Shown here: one piece after another, positions 8,421 through 16,641 of the stretch
Numbering within the stretch: the first letter of the stretch is position 1
Layout: each line of letters begins with the position of its first letter
DNA from: Agrobacterium rubi TR3 = NBRC 13261
GTDB lineage: Bacteria; Pseudomonadota; Alphaproteobacteria; Rhizobiales; Rhizobiaceae
NCBI RefSeq assembly: GCF_000739935.1
Contig: NZ_BBJU01000033.1
Coordinates: 1-55,672 of the forward strand
Reading direction: 5' to 3'
DNA length: 55,672 nt
The notes under the pieces: model-generated
Told to the model about the DNA's origin: nothing
Database searches by the model: none
Seen by the model: the letters and a program-made list of their open reading frames with translations, nothing else
Position numbers and translations under genes: made by a program

Positions 8421-11400
8421 CTACTCCGCCGCCATAGCATGTCCATGGCCCGGCTCCCGCTGAATATCAGTCTGCTGAGAAGCTTCAGCTTTTGGGGGCT
8501 TAATGCGGAACCAAACGGCGTAGAGCGCTGGCAGGAAAAGCAGGATCATCGCTGTCCCGGCCGCCGTTCCACCGATCAGCGTATAAGCCATCGATCCCCA
8601 GAACACCGAATGAGTCAGCGGTATGAAAGCCAAGATCGCCGCAAGCGCAGTCAGGATTACGGGTCTTGTCCGCTGCACCGTCGCTTCGATAACGGCATGG
8701 TAATCATCGAGACCAGCCGCCTGATTTTCCTTTATCTGCTCCGTCAGGATCAGCGTGTTGCGCATGAGGATACCCGCCAGTCCGATCAAGCCGAGGATGG
8801 CATTGAAACCGAACGGTTGATTGAACAGCAGTAACGTCGGAACCACTCCGGCAAGGCCAAGCGGTGCCGTTAGCATCACCATCGTCATGGTCGACAAGCT
8901 GCGAACCTGCAAGATGATGACAATCAATGTGGCTGCGATCATGAGCGGGAAGACTTGAACCAGCGCCGCGTTGGCCTTCAGCGACTCCTCGATGTTGCCG
9001 CCCATCTCGATCCGGTATCCGACCGGAAGCGATGCGATCAGCGGCTGTAGCGCCTTCATCACCTGTTGAGACACTTCCGGCGGCTGGGTCGCCTCGTTGA
9101 TATCGGACCTGATCGTGATGACCGGTGTCCGGTCGCGACGCTTCAGGATCGGCTCCTCGAACCGGATCTCGGAGTGCCCGAGCTGATCCAATGGAACCTG
9201 ACGTCCATCCCTGCTCATCAGTGAGAAGTCCGCCAAGCGTGATGGGTCGAGGCGATTTTCGCCTGCGCTGCGGGCTACGACAGGCACGTTGCGAATATTA
9301 TCGCGCACCTGCGTGACCGGAATGCCGCTCAGCAGCAACTGCATCTGCTGTGCTGCCTCCGAAGGCGACAGACCGATCAGATTGAGTCGTTCCTGATCAG
9401 GCACGAACCTTAGGACAGGGGTGCGGTTGCCCCAGTCACGGTTTGCCTGACGGACATCCGGAACGGTTTTCATGATGGCCAGAGCCTGTTCGGAGATTTT
9501 GTAAAGCTCACCCTGATCAGGCCCCATAATGCGAAACTCGACCGGGAACGGTGTGTAAGGACCAAAGACAAGCTGGGTCACGCGCACGGACGCCTCGGGT
9601 ACAAGACCTTCCGATATGGCGGCACGAAGACGGTGCTTCAATTCCTCTCGTGCATGCGCATCAGGCGTAAGCACGACGACCTTCGCGAAAGCGGGATCCG
9701 GCAATTCTGGTGCCAGTGCAAAGAAGAACCGAGGTGCACCCTGACCGACATAACTTGTAACGATATTGGTCTCGGGCTGGGTCTGCAGCCAATCCTCGAC
9801 TTTTTTGACCGCAGATGTCGTGGCCTCAATGCTCGTGCCTTCCGGCATGCGCACTTCGACCAAGACCTCAGGCCGATCCGATGTCGGGAAGAACTGTTGC
9901 TTCACACCACCCATTCCAACAACAGAGACAGCCATGGTGATGCCAACGATTGCGCAGGTCATAAACTTGTGTCGAACAGCAAAGGTGATGGTCGATCGCA
10001 GGCGGCGGTAGTTCGGTGTATTGTAGATGGCTTCATGGCCACCCTCAACGGGCTTGATGTCCGGCAGCATCTTCACGCCAAGGTAAGGTGTGAAGGTGAC
10101 AGCCACGAGCCATGAAACAATCAGGGCAAAACCCACGACCCAGAAGATGTTTCCGGCATATTCTCCGGCGGTGGACTTGGCGAAACCCACAGGCATCAGG
10201 CCGATGATCGTGACGAGCGTTCCGGACAGCATGGGCGCTGCCGTATGGCTCCAGGCGTAAGCGGCCGCCTTGATGCGGTCCATGCCCTCTTCCATTTTCA
10301 CGACCATCACTTCAATGGCGATAATGGCATCGTCGACGAGGAGACCGAGGGCGAGGATCAGAGCGCCGAGGGTGATACGATCGAAGAACCGCCCGGTTTC
10401 GAGCATGATCAGGAAGACAACGGCAAGCGTCAGTGGCACAGCAAGCGCTACGACGATGCCGACCCGCCAGCCGAGTGCGACGAGGCTTACGAACAGGACA
10501 ACGCCGAGCGCCATCGCAAACTTTAGCATGAATTCGCCAACGGCCTCATCGATATTGACGGCCTGATCGCTGACTTTGGTCAAAGTCATACCCAGCGGCA
10601 GCGTCTGCGCGATCGCCGCCGATCTGGCTTCAAGCGCCTCGCCGAGATCGAGACCGTTCCATCCCGCCTGCATCACGGCACCCAGCATGATCGTCGGCTC
10701 GCCTTCGTGGCGGATAACGTAGGTCGCTGGATCTTGATAGCCGCGCCGCACCTCCGCCAGATCGGACAGCTTGAATGTCCTTCCACCGACAGCAATCGGC
10801 GTTTCGGCTATTGCCTGCTCATTGTTGTAGGCGCCGTCGAAGCGGATGAATACCTGTGGCCCTTTCGTGTCGATCGACCCTGCAGGCGTGACGGTGTTTT
10901 GTCTCTGCAGCGCCGTGGCAATATCCTGCGCGGAGATGCCGAGCGTAGCCAACTTCGCGAAGGAGAACTCTACGAAGATCTGTTCGGGGCGTTCACCGAC
11001 GATGTTGATTTTCTTGATACCGGGCACGTGCAGGAGATCCTGCCGGATGACCTCTGCCTGCCGCACCAGGTCTCGCATCGGCATGCCCTTGGCTTTCAGG
11101 GCATAGAGACCAAAGCTGACGTCGGAATACTCATCATTCACAAACGGGCCCATCACGCCCGGAGGCAGGTTTCTGGCTTCATCGCCAAGCTTCTTGCGCG
11201 CCTGATAGAACTCCTCTCCAACAGCAGACGCTGGCGTATTGTCTTTCAGCGTCACCGTGAGGAATGCATAACCCGGTCGAGTTGTCGTCTCGACGCGGTC
11301 GTACCATGTCAGTTCCTGGAGACGCTTTTCGAGAGGTTCGGCGACAAGATCCTGCATTTCCCGCGCTGTCGCGCCGGGCCAAACGGATGTAACGGTTAGC

Positions 11401-11537
11401 GTCTTGATAGTGAAGGACGGATCCTCGGCGCGCCCCAACTTGACGAAGGCATAGACGCCTGCGGCGGCCAGCAACACGATGAAGAAAAGGGTGACGGCGC
11501 GTTCGCGAACGGCGATGGCGGAAAGATTGAAGCTCAT
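8421..11537 (-). CDS. RND efflux transporter permease
   Basis: A 1038-residue inner-membrane proton-driven pump of the RND superfamily, the usual length for HAE1-type pumps. It has the family layout: TM1 near residues 12-32, a large periplasmic loop, TM2-TM6 with GLLVDDAIIAIE at about residue 400 (the proton-relay DD pair of TM4), a second periplasmic loop, and TM7-TM12 near the C terminus with GLIGLAGILMRNTLIL. The sequence is closer to the group with an N-terminal FNLSAIAVRERAVTLFF than to AcrB, so its substrates are not predictable. Its ATG overlaps the stop of the adaptor gene by one base (TAATG), giving translational coupling. The pair is controlled by the divergent TetR gene at 12748. 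Confidence 0.95.
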   Translation of the reverse strand: MSFNLSAIAVRERAVTLFFIVLLAAAGVYAFVKLGRAEDPSFTIKTLTVTSVWPGATAREMQDLVAEPLEKRLQELTWYDRVETTTRPGYAFLTVTLKDNTPASAVGEEFYQARKKLGDEARNLPPGVMGPFVNDEYSDVSFGLYALKAKGMPMRDLVRQAEVIRQDLLHVPGIKKINIVGERPEQIFVEFSFAKLATLGISAQDIATALQRQNTVTPAGSIDTKGPQVFIRFDGAYNNEQAIAETPIAVGGRTFKLSDLAEVRRGYQDPATYVIRHEGEPTIMLGAVMQAGWNGLDLGEALEARSAAIAQTLPLGMTLTKVSDQAVNIDEAVGEFMLKFAMALGVVLFVSLVALGWRVGIVVALAVPLTLAVVFLIMLETGRFFDRITLGALILALGLLVDDAIIAIEVMVVKMEEGMDRIKAAAYAWSHTAAPMLSGTLVTIIGLMPVGFAKSTAGEYAGNIFWVVGFALIVSWLVAVTFTPYLGVKMLPDIKPVEGGHEAIYNTPNYRRLRSTITFAVRHKFMTCAIVGITMAVSVVGMGGVKQQFFPTSDRPEVLVEVRMPEGTSIEATTSAVKKVEDWLQTQPETNIVTSYVGQGAPRFFFALAPELPDPAFAKVVVLTPDAHAREELKHRLRAAISEGLVPEASVRVTQLVFGPYTPFPVEFRIMGPDQGELYKISEQALAIMKTVPDVRQANRDWGNRTPVLRFVPDQERLNLIGLSPSEAAQQMQLLLSGIPVTQVRDNIRNVPVVARSAGENRLDPSRLADFSLMSRDGRQVPLDQLGHSEIRFEEPILKRRDRTPVITIRSDINEATQPPEVSQQVMKALQPLIASLPVGYRIEMGGNIEESLKANAALVQVFPLMIAATLIVIILQVRSLSTMTMVMLTAPLGLAGVVPTLLLFNQPFGFNAILGLIGLAGILMRNTLILTEQIKENQAAGLDDYHAVIEATVQRTRPVILTALAAILAFIPLTHSVFWGSMAYTLIGGTAAGTAMILLFLPALYAVWFRIKPPKAEASQQTDIQREPGHGHAMAAE

Positions 11538-12649
11538 TACTCAGCCCCTTCCTGCTGCGCGGCGACCCTGACGGTGGTACCATTCTCAAGAAGGTGAGCG
11601 CCCAGTGCGACGACCTGCTGGCCAACTTCGATGCCAGTGACAAAGGCGTTCTCCTCGCCGATTCTTTTCACGTCAATAGGTGTGAATTTCACGGACGATG
11701 ACGTCCGGTCGATAACCCACACGCCTGTGCGGCTGCCGTCATCAAGGATAGAACCGACCGGGACAGAGACTTCCGACTGCCGGTCGACGTCTTGAATTCT
11801 GATTGTGACGGTTGAACCAAGCGGCGCAGAGCCCGCATTACCATCAAGGACATAGCGTGCTTCGTAGGTTCGGGTTTGCGGGTCTGCGGAATCGGAGATC
11901 TGTCTCAGTCGAGCGTTTCCACTGAGCCCGTTGCTGCCATAGACACTGGCCTGGGCTTCAGACCCAACCTCGGGGCGTAGTGTCTCAGGTAACCAGACCA
12001 CCGCCTCACGTGGGCCTGCCTTTGCCAATCGCACCACCGTCTGGCCCGCCGCCACGACCTGTCCCGGATCACCAAGGGTTTCGACGACCGTTCCGTCCGA
12101 GTCAGCCAGAAGAGTGGTGTAGCGTGTTGCGTTTTCAGCAACCTCCGCCTCCGCTTGCGCGGCGGCGAGCTGTGCTGTGGCTGTATCAAGTGCGGCCTTT
12201 GCCTGCTCGTATCGCTGGGGCGTGGCGGCAAGTCCGTTCTTCACCAGCGTCGCATAGCGTTTTTCGTCCGCCTGCGCCTGGATCAGGACAGCACGTGCTG
12301 CGGTGACCGCATTTAGTCTGGCTGTGAGCGCCAGTTGCAGGTCAGCTTCGTCAACCCTCATCAACGGCTGTCCAATATTTACCCGCTCGCCAACATCAAC
12401 CATGCGCTCGACTATCTTGCCTGGAACTCGAAAGCCGAGGTTGCTTTGCACCCTTGAAGCGACTGTTCCAGTAAATGAACGCTCGACCGCATGCGTTTTC
12501 GTTGCCTGCGCGGCGCGTACCAGTGGTGACGCGGTTCTTGGATCTGCGGCTACCGCCGTCTGCGCAGACGTTTGCGACATCACTACAAAGGCACCACCAC
12601 CTGCTGCAATTGCGAAGCCCAATAGGATCAGGACATGTTTGCGTTTCAT
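11537..12649 (-). CDS. RND efflux periplasmic adaptor subunit (membrane fusion protein)
   Basis: A 370-residue adaptor joining the RND pump to an outer-membrane channel. It starts with a basic stretch and a hydrophobic segment (residues 5-25), a signal anchor or uncleaved signal without a lipobox cysteine. Then come the lipoyl half-motif (GFRVPGKIVERMVDVGERV), an alpha-helical hairpin at about 95-160 rich in Ala, Gln and Glu, the second lipoyl half (ADSDGTVVETLGDPGQVV), a beta-barrel domain and a membrane-proximal domain. The ATG at 12649 is chosen because the extension to 12679 adds a non-hydrophobic tail. No outer-membrane channel gene is in the window, so a TolC-like protein from elsewhere is needed. 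Confidence 0.92.
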   Translation of the reverse strand: MKRKHVLILLGFAIAAGGGAFVVMSQTSAQTAVAADPRTASPLVRAAQATKTHAVERSFTGTVASRVQSNLGFRVPGKIVERMVDVGERVNIGQPLMRVDEADLQLALTARLNAVTAARAVLIQAQADEKRYATLVKNGLAATPQRYEQAKAALDTATAQLAAAQAEAEVAENATRYTTLLADSDGTVVETLGDPGQVVAAGQTVVRLAKAGPREAVVWLPETLRPEVGSEAQASVYGSNGLSGNARLRQISDSADPQTRTYEARYVLDGNAGSAPLGSTVTIRIQDVDRQSEVSVPVGSILDDGSRTGVWVIDRTSSSVKFTPIDVKRIGEENAFVTGIEVGQQVVALGAHLLENGTTVRVAAQQEGAE

Positions 12650-12682
12650 TTTCAGTTCTCTTCTTGACGAGCGATTCAAACG

Positions 12683-12695
12683 AATTAGATTGCGA
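12683..12695 (+). promoter_or_regulatory. Operator-like site 1 for the divergent TetR gene
   Basis: AATTAGATTGCGA. The inverse of this sequence with one mismatch occurs at 12725-12737, and the outer nine bases (AATTAGATT/AATCTAATT) are perfectly inverted. The two sites bracket the divergent promoters of the efflux operon and the TetR gene. Confidence 0.55.
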
Positions 12696-12724
12696 CCTAA
12701 CTCTATTTACATTATAGATGTCAA

Positions 12725-12737
12725 TCGAAATCTAATT
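12725..12737 (-). promoter_or_regulatory. Operator-like site 2 for the divergent TetR gene
   Basis: On the minus strand this reads AATTAGATTTCGA, matching site 1 at 12 of 13 positions. It directly abuts the TetR gene's ribosome binding site (GGAGG at 12738-12742), so a bound repressor would block expression of its own gene. Confidence 0.55.
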
Positions 12738-12747
12738 GGAGGTCATC

Positions 12748-13335
12748 ATGAGAGTGAGCCGAGCGCAGGCAGAGGAGAACCGGGACAGGGTAATTGATGT
12801 CGCAAGCCGTCTATTTCGAGAGCATGGCTTCGATGGCATAGGGCTGAAAGACCTGATGAAAGGTGCTGGTCTCACCCAGGGTGCTTTCTACAAACAGTTC
12901 ACGTCCAAGGATGACCTCGCGGCACTCGCATCGGCGAGAGCTATGGAGAGCGCTACAAAAAGATGGTCCGAAGCCGCAGCAAACAGCTCTGATCCGCTCG
13001 AAGCTGTCATGGACTTCTACCTCTCGACGGACCACCGGGGAGAGAAGGCAGAAGGTTGTCCTCTGGTGGCTCTGGGATCGGACGCTGCTCGCCAGAACGA
13101 AGAGGTCAAGCAACCATTCGAGGACGGAATTCGCGCCCATTTCGATGTGCTGGAAAACCTGGTGGGCGGAGCCGGTGACCCGGAAGCCAGCGAAAAGGCT
13201 AAGGCGATCCTTTCCCTCATGGTGGGTGCGGTCACGCTGTCACGTCTTACCCAAGATGAGACCCTGTCTCAGGGCGTCTTGAAGTCAGCGGCTGACGAAG
13301 TCCGGCGTATCGCAGGTCGGGCTGATAAACCCTGA
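12748..13335 (+). CDS. TetR/AcrR-family repressor of the RND pump
   Basis: A 195-residue TetR regulator. The N-terminal helix-turn-helix (AEENRDRVIDVASRLF and GAFYKQFTSKDDL) is closely similar to the TetR protein at 7570-8118, and the C-terminal domain again has an EGCPLVALGSD motif, so the two belong to the same subfamily. The ATG at 12748 sits five bases after GGAGG. It is divergent from the adaptor-pump operon, the standard arrangement for AcrR/TtgR-type control of an efflux pump. Inverted near-identical sites at 12683-12695 and 12725-12737 lie in the shared intergenic region. The inducing ligand is probably a pump substrate. Confidence 0.92.
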   Translation: MRVSRAQAEENRDRVIDVASRLFREHGFDGIGLKDLMKGAGLTQGAFYKQFTSKDDLAALASARAMESATKRWSEAAANSSDPLEAVMDFYLSTDHRGEKAEGCPLVALGSDAARQNEEVKQPFEDGIRAHFDVLENLVGGAGDPEASEKAKAILSLMVGAVTLSRLTQDETLSQGVLKSAADEVRRIAGRADKP

Positions 13336-13830
13336 AAAGCGGCCTCAACCTGAGATCCGAAAGCGGAAATTATTTCCGTTTCAGACCCGTATTGACTGAT
13401 GCCCAAAGCCAGGGCACAAAGGTGGCATCCACGGTCGCTCGCGATGGGAAAACATAGGGAATTTCAAGGCTCTTCCAATAAGTCATTGAAATCATGTGAG
13501 AATCCAGGTTCTCCAGCCAATTTTTTGTGTCAGTCGATAAAGTCACTAGCTAAAATTAGAAATTTTTAGTTATTGCACCGTAGCAAATATCCAGACGGCT
13601 CATAAGCAACATTTCCATTCCCACTGTTGTGTTTTCCTTTTTGCTATAAGCGCAAGTGAGCTTTTGAGCGACCATTTTCAAATATCGGCGCCCAATAGCT
13701 GCGTCACGTCCCACACTTCTCTGTCTCGCGACGACCACCGCCGTTCTGAGGCCAGACGATGGAAAATTCGTCAAAGGCGGTAGGTGCAATGCGGTGCCGT
13801 GAGATCGGCTCCGTTACTGTGCATCACACC
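13336..13830. other. Gene-free stretch with palindromes
   Basis: About 495 bp with no credible gene. It contains copy B of the 20-bp repeat (13359-13378) and an AT-rich hairpin, CTAAAA/TTTTAG, at 13550-13569. A leftward 77-codon frame at 13556-13789 has no ribosome binding site and an unprotein-like composition, and is not called. Confidence 0.5.
13359..13378. repeat. 20-bp repeat with 15-bp palindrome, copy B
   Basis: Identical to 3291-3310. It lies 24 bp after the stop codon of the efflux-regulating TetR gene. The palindromic core could form a 6-bp hairpin with a 3-base loop. Confidence 0.6.
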
Positions 13831-14022
13831 TCAAACTTTGTTTTCAGCAGACATTGTCGGCAGGGCACATCTCTCCCAACTTTTGGCCGCCAAGTTGCGG
13901 GTGCGCTCTTTTGCGGCGGTTTCGAGGAGCGTCGCGAACATTCCGAGGCTCACCTTATCCGCGCGCAACATTTTCCGTATCAAAGGGTCTTTCAGAGCTT
14001 CTGACATCGTCATGTCATGCAT
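13831..14022 (-). CDS. Small conserved protein, 63 aa
   Basis: A 63-residue protein beginning MHDMTMSEALKDPLIRKMLR. It resembles small rhizobial hypothetical proteins that share an ALxDPLIRxMLRAD core; function is not known. The start at 14022 is supported by AAGGAG eight bases upstream. Two further frame-compatible upstream codons up to 14061 would lack such a site. The first 40 residues look helical and soluble; the tail (about residues 48-63) is less well ordered. It stands alone between gene-free stretches on both sides. The family recognition is from memory and would be settled by a protein search. Confidence 0.6.
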   Translation of the reverse strand: MHDMTMSEALKDPLIRKMLRADKVSLGMFATLLETAAKERTRNLAAKSWERCALPTMSAENKV

Positions 14023-14518
14023 GGTCGTACTCCTTCGTAAGACCTGAAGGTAGCACGTCAATGCAATGCCCAGATGTTGCTAGCATGTCAAAAACAAGGC
14101 GTTTGTTTACGGAGCGACACTCGGCGAGGTTGATGACGCAGCACGCTTTTTCAAAGACTTTACGGACTGAGATATCTCGATTTTCTCATCTTGCTCATCA
14201 TCGGAATCGTTGCCGATTTCGCTTATGCGATGATGGCAAGGGCATAGATGGTATCCAAGACGTGCCGTCCGTCACGTCGGGATCGGTGAGGGCGAGCAGA
14301 GCTGCACGCGTGGTTCATTGCGACAATGATGGGATCATTCATGAAAGTCGAAGAGGTTGGGGGTGCCGCTTCCATTGCGTTTGGGAGGTCTTGGTCCGCG
14401 CGCGTTGCTGAACATAGATGACCCGGTCCGTGCAGAGGTTGGGGCTTGCTCACCTTTGCAATGTAACGGAAACGTCAAAACTCTGGCACGTCCTAGCTCA
14501 CGTTACCTGATCCAAAGT
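14023..14518. other. Gene-free stretch, possible transporter remnant
   Basis: About 495 bp without an intact gene. On the plus strand near 14180-14250 a short frame reads as a hydrophobic segment (LILLIIGIVADFAYAMMARA, then stop) that resembles a transmembrane segment of LysE/RhtB exporters. It has no start or domain around it, so it is at most a decayed fragment. Confidence 0.3.
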
Positions 14519-16414
14519 TCAGAGTATCACGTCATCCGTGTTTCGGATTTCCTTCATTGTCGTGCCCGATTGCATAAGAGATTCTCGCTGGACCGGACCC
14601 GATATCAGTTCTGGATGAAGGAGCAGGTCGGCGGCATCGAGAGGAGCAAAATCGAGCTCCGTCTTCATTGTCAATTCCGTGAGCGATACCTGATACAGTC
14701 GAAACGGGTCGAGGTCCAATGTCTCGAGGTCGTTGAGGAGATTGTCCTGGGACAGTATGAAAGCTGCGCAACGCAGCTGTTGGTCACTGCCCACGTAAGC
14801 GATCATCTTCCAGAATGCACGCGGGATGAGGGCGTCGCGATAGGGAATATCGTCGTTCCCAAAAATCGGGCCGCCTTGTACCGATAATTTGATTTTCTCG
14901 ATGTCGGCCTGCTCAAGAACCAGGTTCTCAAGTTCACCCCACAGGCCGTTGCGCGATGACTGGTTGTAGCGCTCGTGTTGGGGGGCGATATTTGTGAAAT
15001 AAAAGGAGTCGCGGTTGGCCTGTTCGGCCTCGGCAACCGGTCCCCAGCAAAGATCGGCGCGACGGGCGATATGCCCGCGATCAATTCGGTTATCGACGTA
15101 GAAATCGTCTCCAAGCTGGTATTTTGCATCGATACGCGGATCAAGGGCAAAGCCGCGCCTCGGTAAGACCACCATGCGGGCGCCGTCGATATTCCAGGCC
15201 ACGTAACGCGCCATACGCCGCTTTGTGCTCAGGCACACCGAAAAATGGGTGTAGGGCAAAGTCTGGGCGCGTCCAAAGTTGACGGCATCCCGTTTCAACG
15301 ATGTCGATAATCCAGGTTCAGGAACGGAACCCCCCAGAAATTCCGCATCATATCCAGTTCGAGGGACAACGGTCACCATTCCTTCGTGGGCAGAACCAGA
15401 ATCGATATCGGGCTCCAGAACAAAGTCCAGTTTTTTCTGGATCGAGGCGGGATAGCAGGCGAGGGCATGTTCGTCGGCCACGCCATCCGTTTCGCCTGCA
15501 AAATGCAGCCCCGCAAAAATATCCGTGGCCTTGCCCCCCTCGAAGACCAGCCATGCGGAGCCGGAGTCACCTCCCTTGCTGATCTCTCCATCCGCCGGCA
15601 GAGCATCCTTGTCCGGCCCTATCTCGAAACCGCCGATCGCCTGCTCTCCGGTCGGTAAGCCATAGTTGATCTTGGCCATGACATCTACACGACGAACGAT
15701 GCCGCGGGTAATGGCCGTCGTTCGTCCTGATTTGATCACCTTATCACCGATAGACACACGGGCCATGCGCTTGGGAATGACATCAAGGCCGTACACCGAC
15801 CGATCAAAATCCCGTAGCCGGATTCTTGCCAGCGCGCAGTCACCCGCCGCACCAATATGGCTGCGCATCAGCTCACCCACGCCATTGAGTGCCGTGTTGT
15901 TGTCATCGTAAGGGCCGGGTTGGACAATCGCATCCCCAATACGGCCGCCATTGCCATTGAGGACATGCCAGTTGGACAAGATGCAGGGCGATCCTGTCGA
16001 ACGATCAAATACGATGAGGCCGATGGTGCCGGCGGTTTCGGCGATATGAGCAACGCTGACGCCCGGACGGATCGGGTCGATACGTTGCTTGCGCAAATCC
16101 AGTTGCTCAGGGCTGACAAGCTTGTAGGAGGGCCCGTATGATCTTTCGATGACGTCCGTCGGTACGGCTGTGCCGTCGACATCGATCATCTCCGGAATGC
16201 GGGTCGTTGAAAGGGATTCAAGCGCCGATTCACCTTTCCGACCGACCGTAAATTGCAGGCAAACTGCCCCGTTGCCGTTCTTCAGCCCTATGCCGACAGA
16301 GGTGATGTTGGGGTCTTTCAGATAGTCGGCACCCTTGGCGCGAATATGTCTGCGGAGATCGTCTTCAGTCACAGCGGCAGAGGTTTTTGCGCGACCGGTT
16401 GTCTTGCGGACCAT
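14519..16414 (-). CDS. Fused trypsin-like protease and DNA/RNA non-specific endonuclease
   Basis: A 631-residue two-domain protein. Residues about 120-340 form a trypsin-fold serine peptidase: SNWHV gives catalytic His150, GDCALARI the likely Asp192, and GGDSGSAW the nucleophile Ser284. Residues about 370-610 form a beta-beta-alpha-metal nuclease of the NucA/Serratia type: DRGH (445-448, catalytic His448), then FTNIAPQ and Asn484 for Mg2+ binding, then LWGELENLVL. No signal peptide or membrane segment is seen, so the protein starts in the cytoplasm. AGGAGG lies five bases before the ATG. It is monocistronic. Nuclease and protease domains are both toxic effectors; the protease may process or activate the nuclease. 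Function is inferred only from the domains. Confidence 0.85.
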   Translation of the reverse strand: MVRKTTGRAKTSAAVTEDDLRRHIRAKGADYLKDPNITSVGIGLKNGNGAVCLQFTVGRKGESALESLSTTRIPEMIDVDGTAVPTDVIERSYGPSYKLVSPEQLDLRKQRIDPIRPGVSVAHIAETAGTIGLIVFDRSTGSPCILSNWHVLNGNGGRIGDAIVQPGPYDDNNTALNGVGELMRSHIGAAGDCALARIRLRDFDRSVYGLDVIPKRMARVSIGDKVIKSGRTTAITRGIVRRVDVMAKINYGLPTGEQAIGGFEIGPDKDALPADGEISKGGDSGSAWLVFEGGKATDIFAGLHFAGETDGVADEHALACYPASIQKKLDFVLEPDIDSGSAHEGMVTVVPRTGYDAEFLGGSVPEPGLSTSLKRDAVNFGRAQTLPYTHFSVCLSTKRRMARYVAWNIDGARMVVLPRRGFALDPRIDAKYQLGDDFYVDNRIDRGHIARRADLCWGPVAEAEQANRDSFYFTNIAPQHERYNQSSRNGLWGELENLVLEQADIEKIKLSVQGGPIFGNDDIPYRDALIPRAFWKMIAYVGSDQQLRCAAFILSQDNLLNDLETLDLDPFRLYQVSLTELTMKTELDFAPLDAADLLLHPELISGPVQRESLMQSGTTMKEIRNTDDVIL

Positions 16415-16598
16415 ATCATCCTCCTGAGAAAAGCATTCACCTTGAGGTAAGATGAAGCTTCCCCGAAATCGTCATAGAGATCAAGTGACGCTAGGAGGTA
16501 GGTATTTCAAATCTATGACATCATGCGTACGTTTTGACATGCTGGCTCGCTGGGCGCTGGCGCCCATCAACGGGGCCGACCCGCGCGCAGGCCCGAAC

Positions 16599-16626
16599 TG
16601 TTGGCTTCGATCATTCGAAGCCAACA
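16599..16626 (-). terminator. Strong hairpin after the PAS chemoreceptor gene
   Basis: TGTTGGCTTCGA and TCGAAGCCAACA make a perfect 12-bp stem with a TCAT loop, 16 bp past the stop of the leftward chemoreceptor gene. No long T-run follows on either strand. Confidence 0.7.
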
Positions 16627-16641
16627 TTAGGTGCGCCGCCC

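Noticed and set aside
13556..13789. Leftward 77-codon open frame
   Set aside because: No ribosome binding site and a composition unlike proteins; AT-rich hairpin DNA lies inside it.
14180..14250. Hydrophobic segment resembling a LysE/RhtB exporter
   Set aside because: Only about 20 residues, no start and no other domain part. A chance hydrophobic frame cannot be excluded.
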